This document shows positions 6,986 through 15,604 of a stretch of DNA of 20,448 bases, one piece after another. The notes below the pieces were generated by a model that had not been told where the DNA came from, ran no database searches, and saw only the letters and a list, made by a program, of their open reading frames with translations. A program made the translations under genes and the position numbers. Within the stretch, counting starts at the first letter, position 1, and the number at the start of each line of letters is the position of its first letter. The stretch covers positions 1-20,448 of the forward strand of contig CAVCFO010000028.1 of NCBI GenBank assembly GCA_963601575.1. Direction: 5' to 3'. This DNA is from CAG-238 sp963601575. Its GTDB lineage: Bacteria; Bacillota; Clostridia; Peptostreptococcales; Anaerovoracaceae.

Positions 6986-9004
6986 TTATTTTGCGGTCGT
7001 TATGCTTACCTTTGTAAACTCCGTATATACCGTCTTTCCGTCCACGGTACGGATTCCCCGAACCTTGTACCAGTAGGTGGTATTTTTGTCGATATTCTTG
7101 GTATTCACATAATATTTGTTCGTCGCGTTTGATGTGGTAAAATATTTTACATAGCCGGAGGATTTCTTCGTGGAGCGCCAGATCTGATAGGCGTCAACGG
7201 CATAGCCGGAATTGGACTTGAGCCATGTTAGCTTTATACTCTTCGTTCCGGTCTGCTTAGCCTTCAGGGTCACGACCTTCGTATTTTCTACCCCAGCCTT
7301 GATGCGGGCATTCTTTGCGGCCTCTGCCGCATCGTCCGACTTCGTGGTGACGCTTATGGCAGTATATGGCGTATATACCGTTTCTCCGCCCACAGTCCTC
7401 ACGCCACGAACCTTGTACCAATATGTGGTTCCAGGCTCAAGATTCTTGTTGTTTGTATAGGACTTGTCCGAAGAGCTTGCGGTGGTAAAATATTTTTCGT
7501 ATTCCCCATCTTCGCTATCCGAGCGCCAGATCTCGTAATTGTCAACAAGGTAGCCGGAATCTGATTTTAGCCATGTGAGCGTAATCTTGTTTGTTTCGAC
7601 AGAAGCAGCGGTGAGTGAAACTATCTTTGTGGCTTCGACGCCTGCCTTGATGCGAGCGTTCTTTTCTGCCTCTGTTTCCGTAGTGGTATCCGTGTTTGTG
7701 TCAGTATTTGTATTTGTGTCCGCGCTTGTATCCGAAGCGATTATGTTGTATTTTACGGTCTTTGTTCCGGTATAATTTCCCATGAAGCTTACGATAAGGT
7801 CCGCCTGGCCGATGTTTACCGCGTTTGCCACGGTATAGGTATAGTCGAGGTTTTCGACAAGCTGTCTTCCGGTGGAGTCAGTAACCGTTATATAAGACGG
7901 CTTCGTTTCGCTTCCGGTATATTTGCGGTCCTTGGGCTGTTTGATGGTAATTCCCGAAAGGTCGCTGCTCGATCTGATGCTAAAGGATGCGAGTTTATAG
8001 TCCGTATAATTTCCCTTGCCGATAACCATGGCATAGGCCGTGCCCGCCTTGGAATTTCCGACATAGCGGACATTGTAGTCAACCCCTTGCGTAAGAGCTA
8101 GGCCATTATGATATACCGAAACGCTCGGAGAATAAGCCGTGCCCGCCGAGTAGGTATAGCTCGCCCCGCCGGTTATGGTCACATCGCAGTCCGCGATAGA
8201 ATAATCAGAGGTTCTGCTTGCGTCCTTTGGCAGATAGAAGAAGTTTACATCCGTCCGACCGTCAATTCCGCTGACGCTGCCGCTTGAGCTATACTGCCAA
8301 TAGTTATAGTCATAGTCGTAGTTACAGGTGCTATAATACTGGGCGACCCAGATAGGATAGAGCTTCCCCAGCGCCTCGCCGTTAACGGTCTTGTTGAGAA
8401 AGTTCAGGTTCGCATAGAGCCCTGCCTCGTAGCCGCGAGCCTTGATATATTCGCAGAAGGCCTTCACATTCTCAGTAGCCGTGATCTTTGTTATGGTGCC
8501 GCTTGTGAATCTTCCCGAAGAAACCGGCGAAAACTCGTAGTCCATGAAGATCGGCAGGTCAAGCTCGTAGTCTCCCAGTAGCTTTAGCGTATACTCTGCC
8601 TCCGCCGTAGCCTCCACTGTGTTCAGAGCCTGCGAGAAGAAATATACTCCGACCATCACTCCGGCAGCCTTCGCCGCCTCGATATTTCTCACAAACCAGT
8701 TGTCCTCCTGCATATTGCCGGCCGCGCCATATCCGCGAAAACCGATCCTGATGATGGCAAAATCAACCCCCGCGGCCTTTGCCTTCGCCCAGTCGATGGA
8801 ATTCTGATAGGTGGAAACGTCCACCCCGTTTACCAAAATCATATTGCCAAACTTGCTGTTCTGATTATATGTAGTTCCGGTAAATGGCGAAACGCTAGTT
8901 CCCGCATAAGCAAAGCTTGTGCCTATCAAAACGGTAAACGAAAGCGCAACGCATAGCATTACCGAAAGAAGTTTTTTCTTACCCCTATTTTTCATTATTT
9001 CCAT
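6986..9004 (-). CDS. Secreted GH25 muramidase with Ig-like and fibronectin-like repeats
   Basis: Predicted to cleave the MurNAc-GlcNAc bond of peptidoglycan outside the cell. Of 672 residues, about 1-34 are a signal peptide (KNRGKKK, hydrophobic core, cleavage near FAYA). The GH25 domain spans about 57-260 with VDVSTYQ (Asp62), the catalytic-type FMDYEF (Asp155, Glu157), WQY (236-238) and a late Asp252. Two Ig-like modules of about 75 residues follow (270-345, 347-423), then a Thr/Asp-rich linker (424-446) and two fibronectin III-like modules (about 447-555 and 564-672), each opening KNARIKAGVE. There is no LPXTG or SLH motif. The ATG at 9004 overlaps the upstream ligase by 20 bases. GGGGG lies only three bases before it, or twelve before an alternative ATG at 8995, so the start is uncertain by three codons. 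A role in wall remodelling or lysis of rivals is inference. Confidence 0.92.
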   Translation of the reverse strand: MEIMKNRGKKKLLSVMLCVALSFTVLIGTSFAYAGTSVSPFTGTTYNQNSKFGNMILVNGVDVSTYQNSIDWAKAKAAGVDFAIIRIGFRGYGAAGNMQEDNWFVRNIEAAKAAGVMVGVYFFSQALNTVEATAEAEYTLKLLGDYELDLPIFMDYEFSPVSSGRFTSGTITKITATENVKAFCEYIKARGYEAGLYANLNFLNKTVNGEALGKLYPIWVAQYYSTCNYDYDYNYWQYSSSGSVSGIDGRTDVNFFYLPKDASRTSDYSIADCDVTITGGASYTYSAGTAYSPSVSVYHNGLALTQGVDYNVRYVGNSKAGTAYAMVIGKGNYTDYKLASFSIRSSSDLSGITIKQPKDRKYTGSETKPSYITVTDSTGRQLVENLDYTYTVANAVNIGQADLIVSFMGNYTGTKTVKYNIIASDTSADTNTNTDTNTDTTTETEAEKNARIKAGVEATKIVSLTAASVETNKITLTWLKSDSGYLVDNYEIWRSDSEDGEYEKYFTTASSSDKSYTNNKNLEPGTTYWYKVRGVRTVGGETVYTPYTAISVTTKSDDAAEAAKNARIKAGVENTKVVTLKAKQTGTKSIKLTWLKSNSGYAVDAYQIWRSTKKSSGYVKYFTTSNATNKYYVNTKNIDKNTTYWYKVRGIRTVDGKTVYTEFTKVSITTAK

Positions 9005-10754
9005 TTTCCCCCTTTAACTTTTCTTCTTCCTCCAAAACTCTATAAGCCACCTTGCCTACCAGGGTCTTTGGGAGCGCGTCCCTAAATCGTATTTCCCTTG
9101 GCATTGCGTACTTTGCCACGTGTTTTTCGCAGTAACTGAGCAGGATTTCGCGTGCCATCTCCTCCGTAGTCTCTACACCCGGTTTCAGTACGATATATGC
9201 CACGACCCTTTGCATTTTTAGCGGGTCAGGCACTCCGATAACGCAGCTCATGTGAACAAGCTCGTGAGCATCCAGCACGTTTTCTATCTGCGAAGGATAG
9301 ACATTATATCCGCTGGTGATGATCATTCGTTTGATGCGCTGTTTGAAATATATGAACCCGTCCTCGTCCATGATGCCAAGGTCGCCGGAGTGGACCCATG
9401 TGAGCCCATCTGCGTGCGTCCTGAGAGTCTCAGCGGTTTCCTTTGGATTGTTTATATATCTCATCATTACCGTAGGCCCTGCAAGGCAAATTTCGCCCTC
9501 GGTACCGTATGGCACTCCTTCCTCTGTGCCCGGCTTTACGATTTTGTAATATGTGTCCGGGAATGGCAGGCCAATGCTTCCCTCCCTTGCGGTATTGATG
9601 GGCGTGAGACAGCTTGCGGTAACGCATTCTGTCATGCCATAGCCCTCCCTCACATGAATACCGGCGTTGTGAGCCTCGAGAAATGCGTCAAAGCGCTTCT
9701 TTAGCTCTATCGAAAGCGAATCGCCGCCGCTAAAAACCCCTTTCAGGCAGGAAAGATCCACCCTCTTGAGGGTCTTTATCCTGAGCAGCGCCTCATAGAG
9801 CGTCGGGACACCCGCGATAAAATTCGGTTTGTGGCGTTTGAGAAGCTTCGCGTAGCTTTCCGGATTAAAACGCGGTATCAGTAGGCACCTGCCGCCGCTT
9901 GAGAGCATAGAATGAATGCATACTCCCAGCCCGAAGCCGTGGAAAATCGGCATAACCGCCAGCATCTTGTCTCCCGGCTTAAACATTGGGTTCGTTGCGA
10001 TTATCTGCTGACCGAGTGCGTTGAAGTTAAGATTTGAAAGGAGAATTCCTTTCATGGTGCCTGTGGTGCCGCCGCTATAAAGAATCGCCGCGGGATCTGC
10101 CCCAGTCCTTGCCCCGTGGAAAGAACCGTGATAGCGGCTTCCGTCCCGCAGGAACTTCTCCCACCAGACGATCTCGGCATTTTCCGGTACCTTTTTTATC
10201 TTGCGACCTTCCGCAAGGTAATAGCCTCTTCTCTTTACCGGGCTCAAAACGTCCCTTATGCTTGTGAGGATCAGGCTTCTGAGGGGAACGTTTCCCCGTA
10301 TATTTGCAAATTTGCCGTAAAATTGATCCAGAGTCAGACAGACCACGCTAGAAGCTTCTTTCAGGCAAAATTCGATTTCCTTTTCGCTGGAAAGCGGATG
10401 AACCATGTTGGCTACGGCTCCTACCTTGTTTATGGCATAGAACATGATGAGTGCCTGAGGTGCGTTTGGCATACATATGGTAACGCTTTCCCCGGGCTTT
10501 ACCCCTATCGCGGCAAGCGCGCGTGCGCATTCGTCCACCTTGTTGATAAAATCTCTATATTTTACTCTGCCGCCCATGAAGTCATAGGCTATGTAGTCCG
10601 GATAGCTTGCAGCGATCTCGGCAAGCTTATCGTACATGGAGCCTTGAAAATATTCGAGATGCGCCGGAACGCCCTCTAGATGCGTAATCCAAGGCGTTTT
10701 GATCTCCTTAGCTGCCTGCGCGGCCTGCATAGTGCGGAATTTAACTTCTTTCAT
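8985..10754 (-). CDS. AMP-forming acyl-CoA ligase (ANL superfamily)
   Basis: Activates a carboxylic acid, probably a fatty acid, to acyl-AMP and then acyl-CoA. The 589 residues show all ANL landmarks: phosphate loop YSGGTTGTMKG (226-236), EGYGMTE (370-376), SGDLG with Asp458, hinge region near Arg473 (KQRIKR), and the catalytic Lys568 in LVGKVAYR. The chain length and acid specificity cannot be read from sequence; it resembles FadD-like enzymes. It has an ideal AAGGAGG site (10764-10770), nine bases from the ATG, and overlaps the preceding E2-like gene by 14 bases. The downstream muramidase gene overlaps its end by 20 bases. The tight overlaps imply one transcript and translational coupling, so a joint role with the E2-like acyltransferase is likely. 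Confidence 0.93.
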   Translation of the reverse strand: MKEVKFRTMQAAQAAKEIKTPWITHLEGVPAHLEYFQGSMYDKLAEIAASYPDYIAYDFMGGRVKYRDFINKVDECARALAAIGVKPGESVTICMPNAPQALIMFYAINKVGAVANMVHPLSSEKEIEFCLKEASSVVCLTLDQFYGKFANIRGNVPLRSLILTSIRDVLSPVKRRGYYLAEGRKIKKVPENAEIVWWEKFLRDGSRYHGSFHGARTGADPAAILYSGGTTGTMKGILLSNLNFNALGQQIIATNPMFKPGDKMLAVMPIFHGFGLGVCIHSMLSSGGRCLLIPRFNPESYAKLLKRHKPNFIAGVPTLYEALLRIKTLKRVDLSCLKGVFSGGDSLSIELKKRFDAFLEAHNAGIHVREGYGMTECVTASCLTPINTAREGSIGLPFPDTYYKIVKPGTEEGVPYGTEGEICLAGPTVMMRYINNPKETAETLRTHADGLTWVHSGDLGIMDEDGFIYFKQRIKRMIITSGYNVYPSQIENVLDAHELVHMSCVIGVPDPLKMQRVVAYIVLKPGVETTEEMAREILLSYCEKHVAKYAMPREIRFRDALPKTLVGKVAYRVLEEEEKLKGENGNNEK

Positions 10755-11628
10755 AATCTACATCCTCCTTTGCCGCGGTTTCAAGTAGCTCGGGGTTTGC
10801 AAGCAGATATTTGAGAAGCTTCACGGTCTTTGAATAGTAGTATCCGTCGGCGATTCTCTCGTCGAGAGTAAGCCCTATTGGAATAATGTCCTCCATTGTA
10901 TAGCTTCCGTCCTCATTAAATTCCGGAACCTTTTTCTTCTTTCCAAGCACCACGAAAAGGGAGTTTGTGCCCCAGTTACTGAGATGGTGATAACCGGCCT
11001 TTAGCCCGATGGAGCCCAGGTTCGTGATAAAGCATGATGCGTGGTTTGGATCAGTCTTGATGAGAGAATACGGGACTCTCCCGCATTCGTCCAGCCTATG
11101 CAAAAGCCACATAACGAAGCTGAGTATGAATCTCGGAAGCTTTTTTAGCCCGTCCATCTTGTCGGTTGAATTGTCCGCCTTTTCGCTTCTGCACTCGTTT
11201 ATCTCCTCGGAAATTATGCGGTGAACGTCCTCTATCGTCGTATTTTCGTCAAATTCCTTGAAAGCGAGGGCTTCCGCGCCGTTATCGCTGAATTTTTTCT
11301 TTACCACAAAAGCCACCGAAAGGCTGTTTCGCTGAAACATTTTGCCGCCCTTGATAAAGCGGTTCATCTTCGGTCTGAGGGTAATCGTCTTGACAAATGC
11401 CGCCACCAGGACGTGAAAGAGCTTGTATTCTTCCTCGCCTGCCGCAAGGTTTGCGTTGCGGGCCGCAAGATAATTTTCGATTGGCTCAAGCGGTATATCT
11501 TCCATTATAAAGGCTTCGTTGTCGGCTTTGTTCGGGTAGAGATATGGCATGATCACATGAAGTGCGTCCATGTCCCGAAGCCAAATGCCGTCTCTGCGAT
11601 CGCCTCGTCTTTTTTTAGTTTTTTCCAT
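10741..11628 (-). CDS. E2-like acyltransferase homologue with altered active-site motif
   Basis: Resembles the catalytic domain of 2-oxo-acid dehydrogenase E2 / chloramphenicol acetyltransferase fold proteins, here standing alone without lipoyl or peripheral-binding domains (295 residues). Supporting features are the FITNLGSIG strand (200-208), HHLSNWGTNSLFVVLG (214-229) and a C-terminal LTLDERIADG (253-262) at the place of the E2 motif DHRxxDG. The usual catalytic His is Glu257, so classical E2 chemistry is doubtful; His214/215 could substitute, or the protein may not be catalytic. The N-terminus is basic. It is first in the unit with the acyl-CoA ligase, which could supply its acyl donor. 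The ribosome site (AGGGGA, about 12 bases before the ATG) is weak, so the start is probable but not certain. The acceptor is unknown. Confidence 0.75.
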   Translation of the reverse strand: MEKTKKRRGDRRDGIWLRDMDALHVIMPYLYPNKADNEAFIMEDIPLEPIENYLAARNANLAAGEEEYKLFHVLVAAFVKTITLRPKMNRFIKGGKMFQRNSLSVAFVVKKKFSDNGAEALAFKEFDENTTIEDVHRIISEEINECRSEKADNSTDKMDGLKKLPRFILSFVMWLLHRLDECGRVPYSLIKTDPNHASCFITNLGSIGLKAGYHHLSNWGTNSLFVVLGKKKKVPEFNEDGSYTMEDIIPIGLTLDERIADGYYYSKTVKLLKYLLANPELLETAAKEDVDYERS

Positions 11629-11668
11629 GAATTATTATTTTCCCCTTATATTTTTGTCAAATCAAAAG

Positions 11669-11742
11669 CAAAAGGTCTTGTCCCAAAACTTACGCCTCGA
11701 AACAGACCTTTTGATTATATCATTTTTTTGTTCTCATTTCCA
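11669..11742 (-). promoter_or_regulatory. Promoter and inverted repeat before the E2-like gene
   Basis: On the minus strand TGGAAA (11742-11737), 17 bases, then TATAAT (11719-11714). Directly after the -10 a perfect 10-bp inverted repeat, CAAAAGGTCT (713-704) and AGACCTTTTG (678-669), encloses 25 bases. The predicted start (near 11707) falls within the first arm, so it may be an operator, or most of it may fold in the RNA leader ahead of the weak ribosome site. No T run of terminator quality follows. Confidence 0.6.
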
Positions 11743-11788
11743 GCTTTTGCGGCAGATTTCACATTTATTTAATCTTTGAGGGCCGTTT

Positions 11789-11831
11789 GGGCGGCTATTT
11801 TGACGGATATTTGCCCGCCGTCCAGCCGCCC
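11789..11831. other. Large hairpin downstream of potCD
   Basis: GGGCGGCT (11789-11796) and AGCCGCCC (11824-11831) are perfect inverted repeats, with an inner TGACGG/CCGTC pair. It lies 37 bases beyond the potCD stop, the right place for a transcript end, but lacks a T run on either side. It may stabilise the 3' end of the pot mRNA; a proper intrinsic terminator for this operon is not seen. Confidence 0.5.
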
Positions 11832-11867
11832 ATGCGCCCGTTATTTCAGCCGTTCATGCGCCTGCCT

Positions 11868-13718
11868 TTACCTAGCCTTAAAGGCTTTCCAATATTTGCT
11901 GTAGAGGTCGTCTGCCTCGCTTCCGAGGTTTGCAAGAGTCTCGCATCTTGCAAGGATTTCGTCCGACGGATTTAGTATCGGATTGTCCGTAAGGTCGAGG
12001 ATTTCCTTGTTCGGAATGCCGTAGGTCAGATATTCAAAGTTTATCCTCGCAATGTCGCCCCGCAGCATAAAGTTTATCCAGTCCTCGGCTCCCTTCTTAT
12101 TATTTACCGCCCGCGGGATCGCCCAGCAGTCCGTCCAGACCTCGGAGCCTTCCTCCGGCACTATATAATCCAGCCTGTCGTTTCCGTCCATGGCATAGAG
12201 CACGTCTCCTGAGGTTATTACGGAGAGAGTCGCGGAATCCCCGATCATAAGGTCTCTTGCATTATCGTTGGCATAGCTATAGACATTCGGCTTTTGCTCG
12301 ATGAGAAGCTCCGTGATTTTTTTCAGCTCGTCCTCGTCCGTGGTATTCATGGAGTAGCCGAGGATTTTCCCTGCTACCATAAACGCCTCGCGGATGGAGT
12401 TTGGCATGATTACTTCACCTTTATATTCCTCCGACCAAAGCTGTTTCCAGCTATTTATCTTGCCGCTTACTTTATCCACGTTGTAGATGATGCCATAGGT
12501 TCCCCATGTATGAGGAACGCTATATCTCATCCCGGGATCAAAATCGTCAATAAACGTTCTTACATTATCCGTCAGATTTTCGATGTTCGGGATGCTATCA
12601 AAGTCTATCTCCGCAAGCAAGCCCTCCTTTCGCATCTTGTCAATCATATAATCCGAGGCACAGATCACGTCATATTCTGCGGTGGAATTTTTTATCACCG
12701 GATACATTTCTTCGTTGGTATCGAAATAGTCGATAATCACCTCATAGCCGGTTTCCTCTTCAAATTTGTCCACAAGATCCGGGTCGATGTAGTCACCGAA
12801 GCAGTAAACATAGACCTCGCCCTGATCCTGCGCACCCACAAGAGAGCCCGCGTAGCTGTTAAGCCCCAGCACCCCCACGAGAAAAGCAAGCGCCAGCGCC
12901 GCCGCCTTTTTTGTTGTAATTCCGCCTTTGCGAGAATAATAATCGCTATTCTTTCGGCTACTTCCCGACATGAAGTTCACCGCAACGAGCACCAGGAGCA
13001 CCGCGACGAAGATCACCGTGGAAAGCGCGTAGAGCGTCGGTCTTACGCCGATTTTTACCTGACTGTAGATCAGCGTCGAAAGGGTGTTTATCCCAGCGCC
13101 CCTCGTAAAATGCGTGATTACGAAATCGTCCACCGACATCGTAAACGAAAGAAGAAAGCCCGACACTACCCCCGGCATTATATCCGGCAGCACCACCTTA
13201 AAAAAGGCATATGCAGGGCTCGCCCCGAGGTCGAGCGCCGCCTCGTAGGTGTGATTTTCGAGCTGCTTGAACTTCGGCATTACCGAGAGAATCACATATG
13301 GTATGCAAAAGGTTATATGTGCAAAAAGCACGGTCTGGTAGCTCAGGCTGATTCCGAACATGAGAAAGCTCATCATGATCGAGATTCCCGTCACGATGTC
13401 CGCATTCAGCAGGGGGATATTATTCATTCCCATATAAAACGACCGTCTTTTCTCGCTCATGGCGTTGAGTCCGATGCATGCTGCCACCCCCACAACCGTT
13501 GCAATCGCTGACGCCCACAGGGCTATGGTAAGGGTGTTTCCCAGTGCCTCCATGATTTCCTGATTTTTCAGCATTTCGGCATACCATTTCGTCGAAAACC
13601 CTTTCCATGCGTTCATGCTCTTGCCCGAGTTAAACGAAAGAACCATCAGGGTTGCTATGGGCAGGTACAGAAACAGAACGATGAGGGCGAGGTAAAGTAT
13701 TTTAAGAAATTTTTTCAT
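11868..13718 (-). CDS. Fused spermidine/putrescine permease and binding protein (PotC-PotD)
   Basis: A single 616-residue chain combining the second inner-membrane permease and the substrate-binding protein of a polyamine ABC importer. Residues 1-255 are PotC: an N-terminal membrane segment (about 6-28), further segments, the EAA loop EAALDLGASPAYAFFKVVLP (159-178) that contacts the ATPase, and a last helix near 232-250. After a short linker, a segment at about 270-290 works as an uncleaved anchor, and 298-616 is PotD (YVYCFGDYIDPDLV at 303-316, CASDYMI near 353-359, and the VWTDCWAIPRAV strand with the Trp and Asp that bind polyamine in E. coli PotD). The start overlaps the potB stop by four bases (ATGA) with GGGGAGGG upstream. 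Fusions of this type are known in some Bacillota. Polyamine specificity is by homology. Confidence 0.93.
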   Translation of the reverse strand: MKKFLKILYLALIVLFLYLPIATLMVLSFNSGKSMNAWKGFSTKWYAEMLKNQEIMEALGNTLTIALWASAIATVVGVAACIGLNAMSEKRRSFYMGMNNIPLLNADIVTGISIMMSFLMFGISLSYQTVLFAHITFCIPYVILSVMPKFKQLENHTYEAALDLGASPAYAFFKVVLPDIMPGVVSGFLLSFTMSVDDFVITHFTRGAGINTLSTLIYSQVKIGVRPTLYALSTVIFVAVLLVLVAVNFMSGSSRKNSDYYSRKGGITTKKAAALALAFLVGVLGLNSYAGSLVGAQDQGEVYVYCFGDYIDPDLVDKFEEETGYEVIIDYFDTNEEMYPVIKNSTAEYDVICASDYMIDKMRKEGLLAEIDFDSIPNIENLTDNVRTFIDDFDPGMRYSVPHTWGTYGIIYNVDKVSGKINSWKQLWSEEYKGEVIMPNSIREAFMVAGKILGYSMNTTDEDELKKITELLIEQKPNVYSYANDNARDLMIGDSATLSVITSGDVLYAMDGNDRLDYIVPEEGSEVWTDCWAIPRAVNNKKGAEDWINFMLRGDIARINFEYLTYGIPNKEILDLTDNPILNPSDEILARCETLANLGSEADDLYSKYWKAFKAR

Positions 13719-14527
13719 ATCATGTTGCCCTCCCCGTTTCTGTCAAATTTTTCGATAAATGCCATGCTTATCACGATAAAAATCATCATTACAAGGGAAA
13801 GTCCCGAGCCGAGGTTCCAGTTTGCGCTTGCGGTAAATTCCTGCTCGATAATATTTCCGATGAGATTTACCTTGCCTCCGCCCAGCATATTTGAAATCGC
13901 AAAGGTCGTAAGGGACGGCACGAATACCATGGTAACGCCGCTGACGATCCCGGGCACCGAAAGCGGGATGATAATCTTGCGAAGCACGATGGACTTGCTC
14001 GCCCCAAGGTCATAAGCCGCCTCGATGAGATTTTTGTCGATCTTGATTATCGCATTGTAAATAGGCAGTATCATAAAGGGCAGATAGTCGTAGACCATGC
14101 CCAGGATCACCGCCTGCGGGGTATTTATGATATTCAGCGCAGGAAGCCCGATTCCGGTGAGAAAGCTGTTGATGATGCCGTTTTTTTCGAGCAAAACCTG
14201 CCACGCCATGGTTCTCAGCAGAAAATTCATCCACATAGGCAGGATGAACACAAAGACCATGAAGCCCTTTTTGCCAAGCTTGCTGTCTCTGAGGGCAAGC
14301 CCCAGCGGAAAGGAAAGGATGAGGCATATAAGCGTGCTCGCAAAAGCCAGCGCAAGCGAAAGGCTAAGCGCCTTGGCGTGCTCTCCCGTAGCGATAGCAA
14401 CAAGGTTTGCTAGGGTGAAGGCCCCGCTTCTATCCGTCATGCCATAATATGCGATTACGCAGGCAGGAATCAGGGTCCCGCATATCATAAAAGCTATGAA
14501 AGGGGCGGAGAAAAATCTCTTTGTCAT
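13715..14527 (-). CDS. potB: Spermidine/putrescine ABC transporter permease
   Basis: Membrane subunit of the polyamine importer, 270 residues with about six hydrophobic segments (first at about 8-28, others near 53-79, 88-113, 136-160, 190-215 and 240-259). The EAA loop EAAYDLGASKSIVLRKIIIP (169-188) is intact. The ATG overlaps the potA stop by four bases and has GGAGG seven bases upstream (14535-14539). It partners with the PotC half of the next gene. Confidence 0.95.
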   Translation of the reverse strand: MTKRFFSAPFIAFMICGTLIPACVIAYYGMTDRSGAFTLANLVAIATGEHAKALSLSLALAFASTLICLILSFPLGLALRDSKLGKKGFMVFVFILPMWMNFLLRTMAWQVLLEKNGIINSFLTGIGLPALNIINTPQAVILGMVYDYLPFMILPIYNAIIKIDKNLIEAAYDLGASKSIVLRKIIIPLSVPGIVSGVTMVFVPSLTTFAISNMLGGGKVNLIGNIIEQEFTASANWNLGSGLSLVMMIFIVISMAFIEKFDRNGEGNMI

Positions 14528-15597
14528 TCAAAATCCTCCAGTGTAATCGCTTCTTCGTCCTCAGACTGAGGCTTGTTCATAATCTGTATGTTTTCTGGGG
14601 TAACGCTGATAGAAACCCGCTCTCCCACCGGATAGCTTTTTGTATTCTGTGCAAGCCACTCAAAGCCGCCTGCTTCTATGCACATTTCGTAATGCACGCC
14701 GATAAAGACGTTTGAGGTCACAACGCCGTCCATTATGCCATCTCCTATCCTTCCGATGATGATGTCCTCTGGGCGGATTACCACATCCACAGGCTTTTTT
14801 CTGCCGAAACCCTCGTCGATACAAGGGAAGATGTGGTCACAGATTTTTACTACGCGGTCCTCGATCATCACGCCGTCTATGATATTGCTATCTCCGATAA
14901 AGTCTGCAACAAAGGCATTTTCCGGCTCGTTATAGATTTCCTCAGGAGTTCCCATCTGCTGGATATAGCCCTGGTTCATAACAACCACCTTATCCGACAT
15001 GGTAAGCGCCTCCTCCTGGTCGTGGGTCACATATAGGAACGTGATCCCAAGCTCGTTTTTGAGGCGTATAAGCTCGTATTGCATCTCCTGCCTGAGTTTC
15101 AGGTCAAGGGCTCCGAGAGGCTCGTCAAGAAGAAGTACCCTAGGCTCGTTTACGATTGCCCTTGCGATTGCGATTCTCTGCTGCTGTCCACCGGAAAGGG
15201 AATCGACCGAGCGTTTCTCGTAGCCGCTGAGATTTACAAGCTTGAGTGCATACTTAATCTTGTCATTTATATAGTCCTGACTTTTGCCGCTGATTTTCAG
15301 CCCGAAAGCGATGTTTTCTGCGATATTCATGTGTGGAAAAAGGGCATATTTCTGGAAAACGGTATTTATCTGGCGCTTGTTTGGCGCAAGGTTTGTGATA
15401 TCCTCCCCTTGGAAAAGCACCTTGCCTGTGTCCGGAGTTGTGAAACCGCCTAGAATCCTCAATGTGGTAGTCTTTCCGCAGCCTGACGGGCCGAGCAGGG
15501 TGATGAACTCGTTTTCCTTGATTTTTAAGTTAAATTCGTCAAGCACCGTCTCTCCGTCGTAGGATTTTGAAATGTCGATAAGTTCAATCAATGCCAT
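14524..15597 (-). CDS. potA: Spermidine/putrescine ABC transporter ATPase
   Basis: ATP-binding subunit that powers polyamine uptake. Of 357 residues, the first 235 or so are the ABC domain: Walker A GPSGCGKT (36-43), Q-loop Gln82, signature LSGGQQQR (134-141), Walker B VLLLDEP (154-160) with Glu159, and switch His192. The C-terminal 110 residues are a TOBE-type regulatory domain, with VVIRPEDI the recognisable strand. It begins only seven bases after the regulator gene, and no good ribosome site is visible, so translation is probably coupled to that of the regulator. Confidence 0.96.
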   Translation of the reverse strand: MALIELIDISKSYDGETVLDEFNLKIKENEFITLLGPSGCGKTTTLRILGGFTTPDTGKVLFQGEDITNLAPNKRQINTVFQKYALFPHMNIAENIAFGLKISGKSQDYINDKIKYALKLVNLSGYEKRSVDSLSGGQQQRIAIARAIVNEPRVLLLDEPLGALDLKLRQEMQYELIRLKNELGITFLYVTHDQEEALTMSDKVVVMNQGYIQQMGTPEEIYNEPENAFVADFIGDSNIIDGVMIEDRVVKICDHIFPCIDEGFGRKKPVDVVIRPEDIIIGRIGDGIMDGVVTSNVFIGVHYEMCIEAGGFEWLAQNTKSYPVGERVSISVTPENIQIMNKPQSEDEEAITLEDFE

Positions 15598-15604
15598 CTT
15601 TCTT

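Noticed and set aside
12294..13511. Long plus-strand open frame (405 codons) inside potCD
   Set aside because: It is antisense to a clearly conserved transporter gene and its product is a His/Arg-rich sequence without recognisable domains; it reflects codon bias of the real gene.
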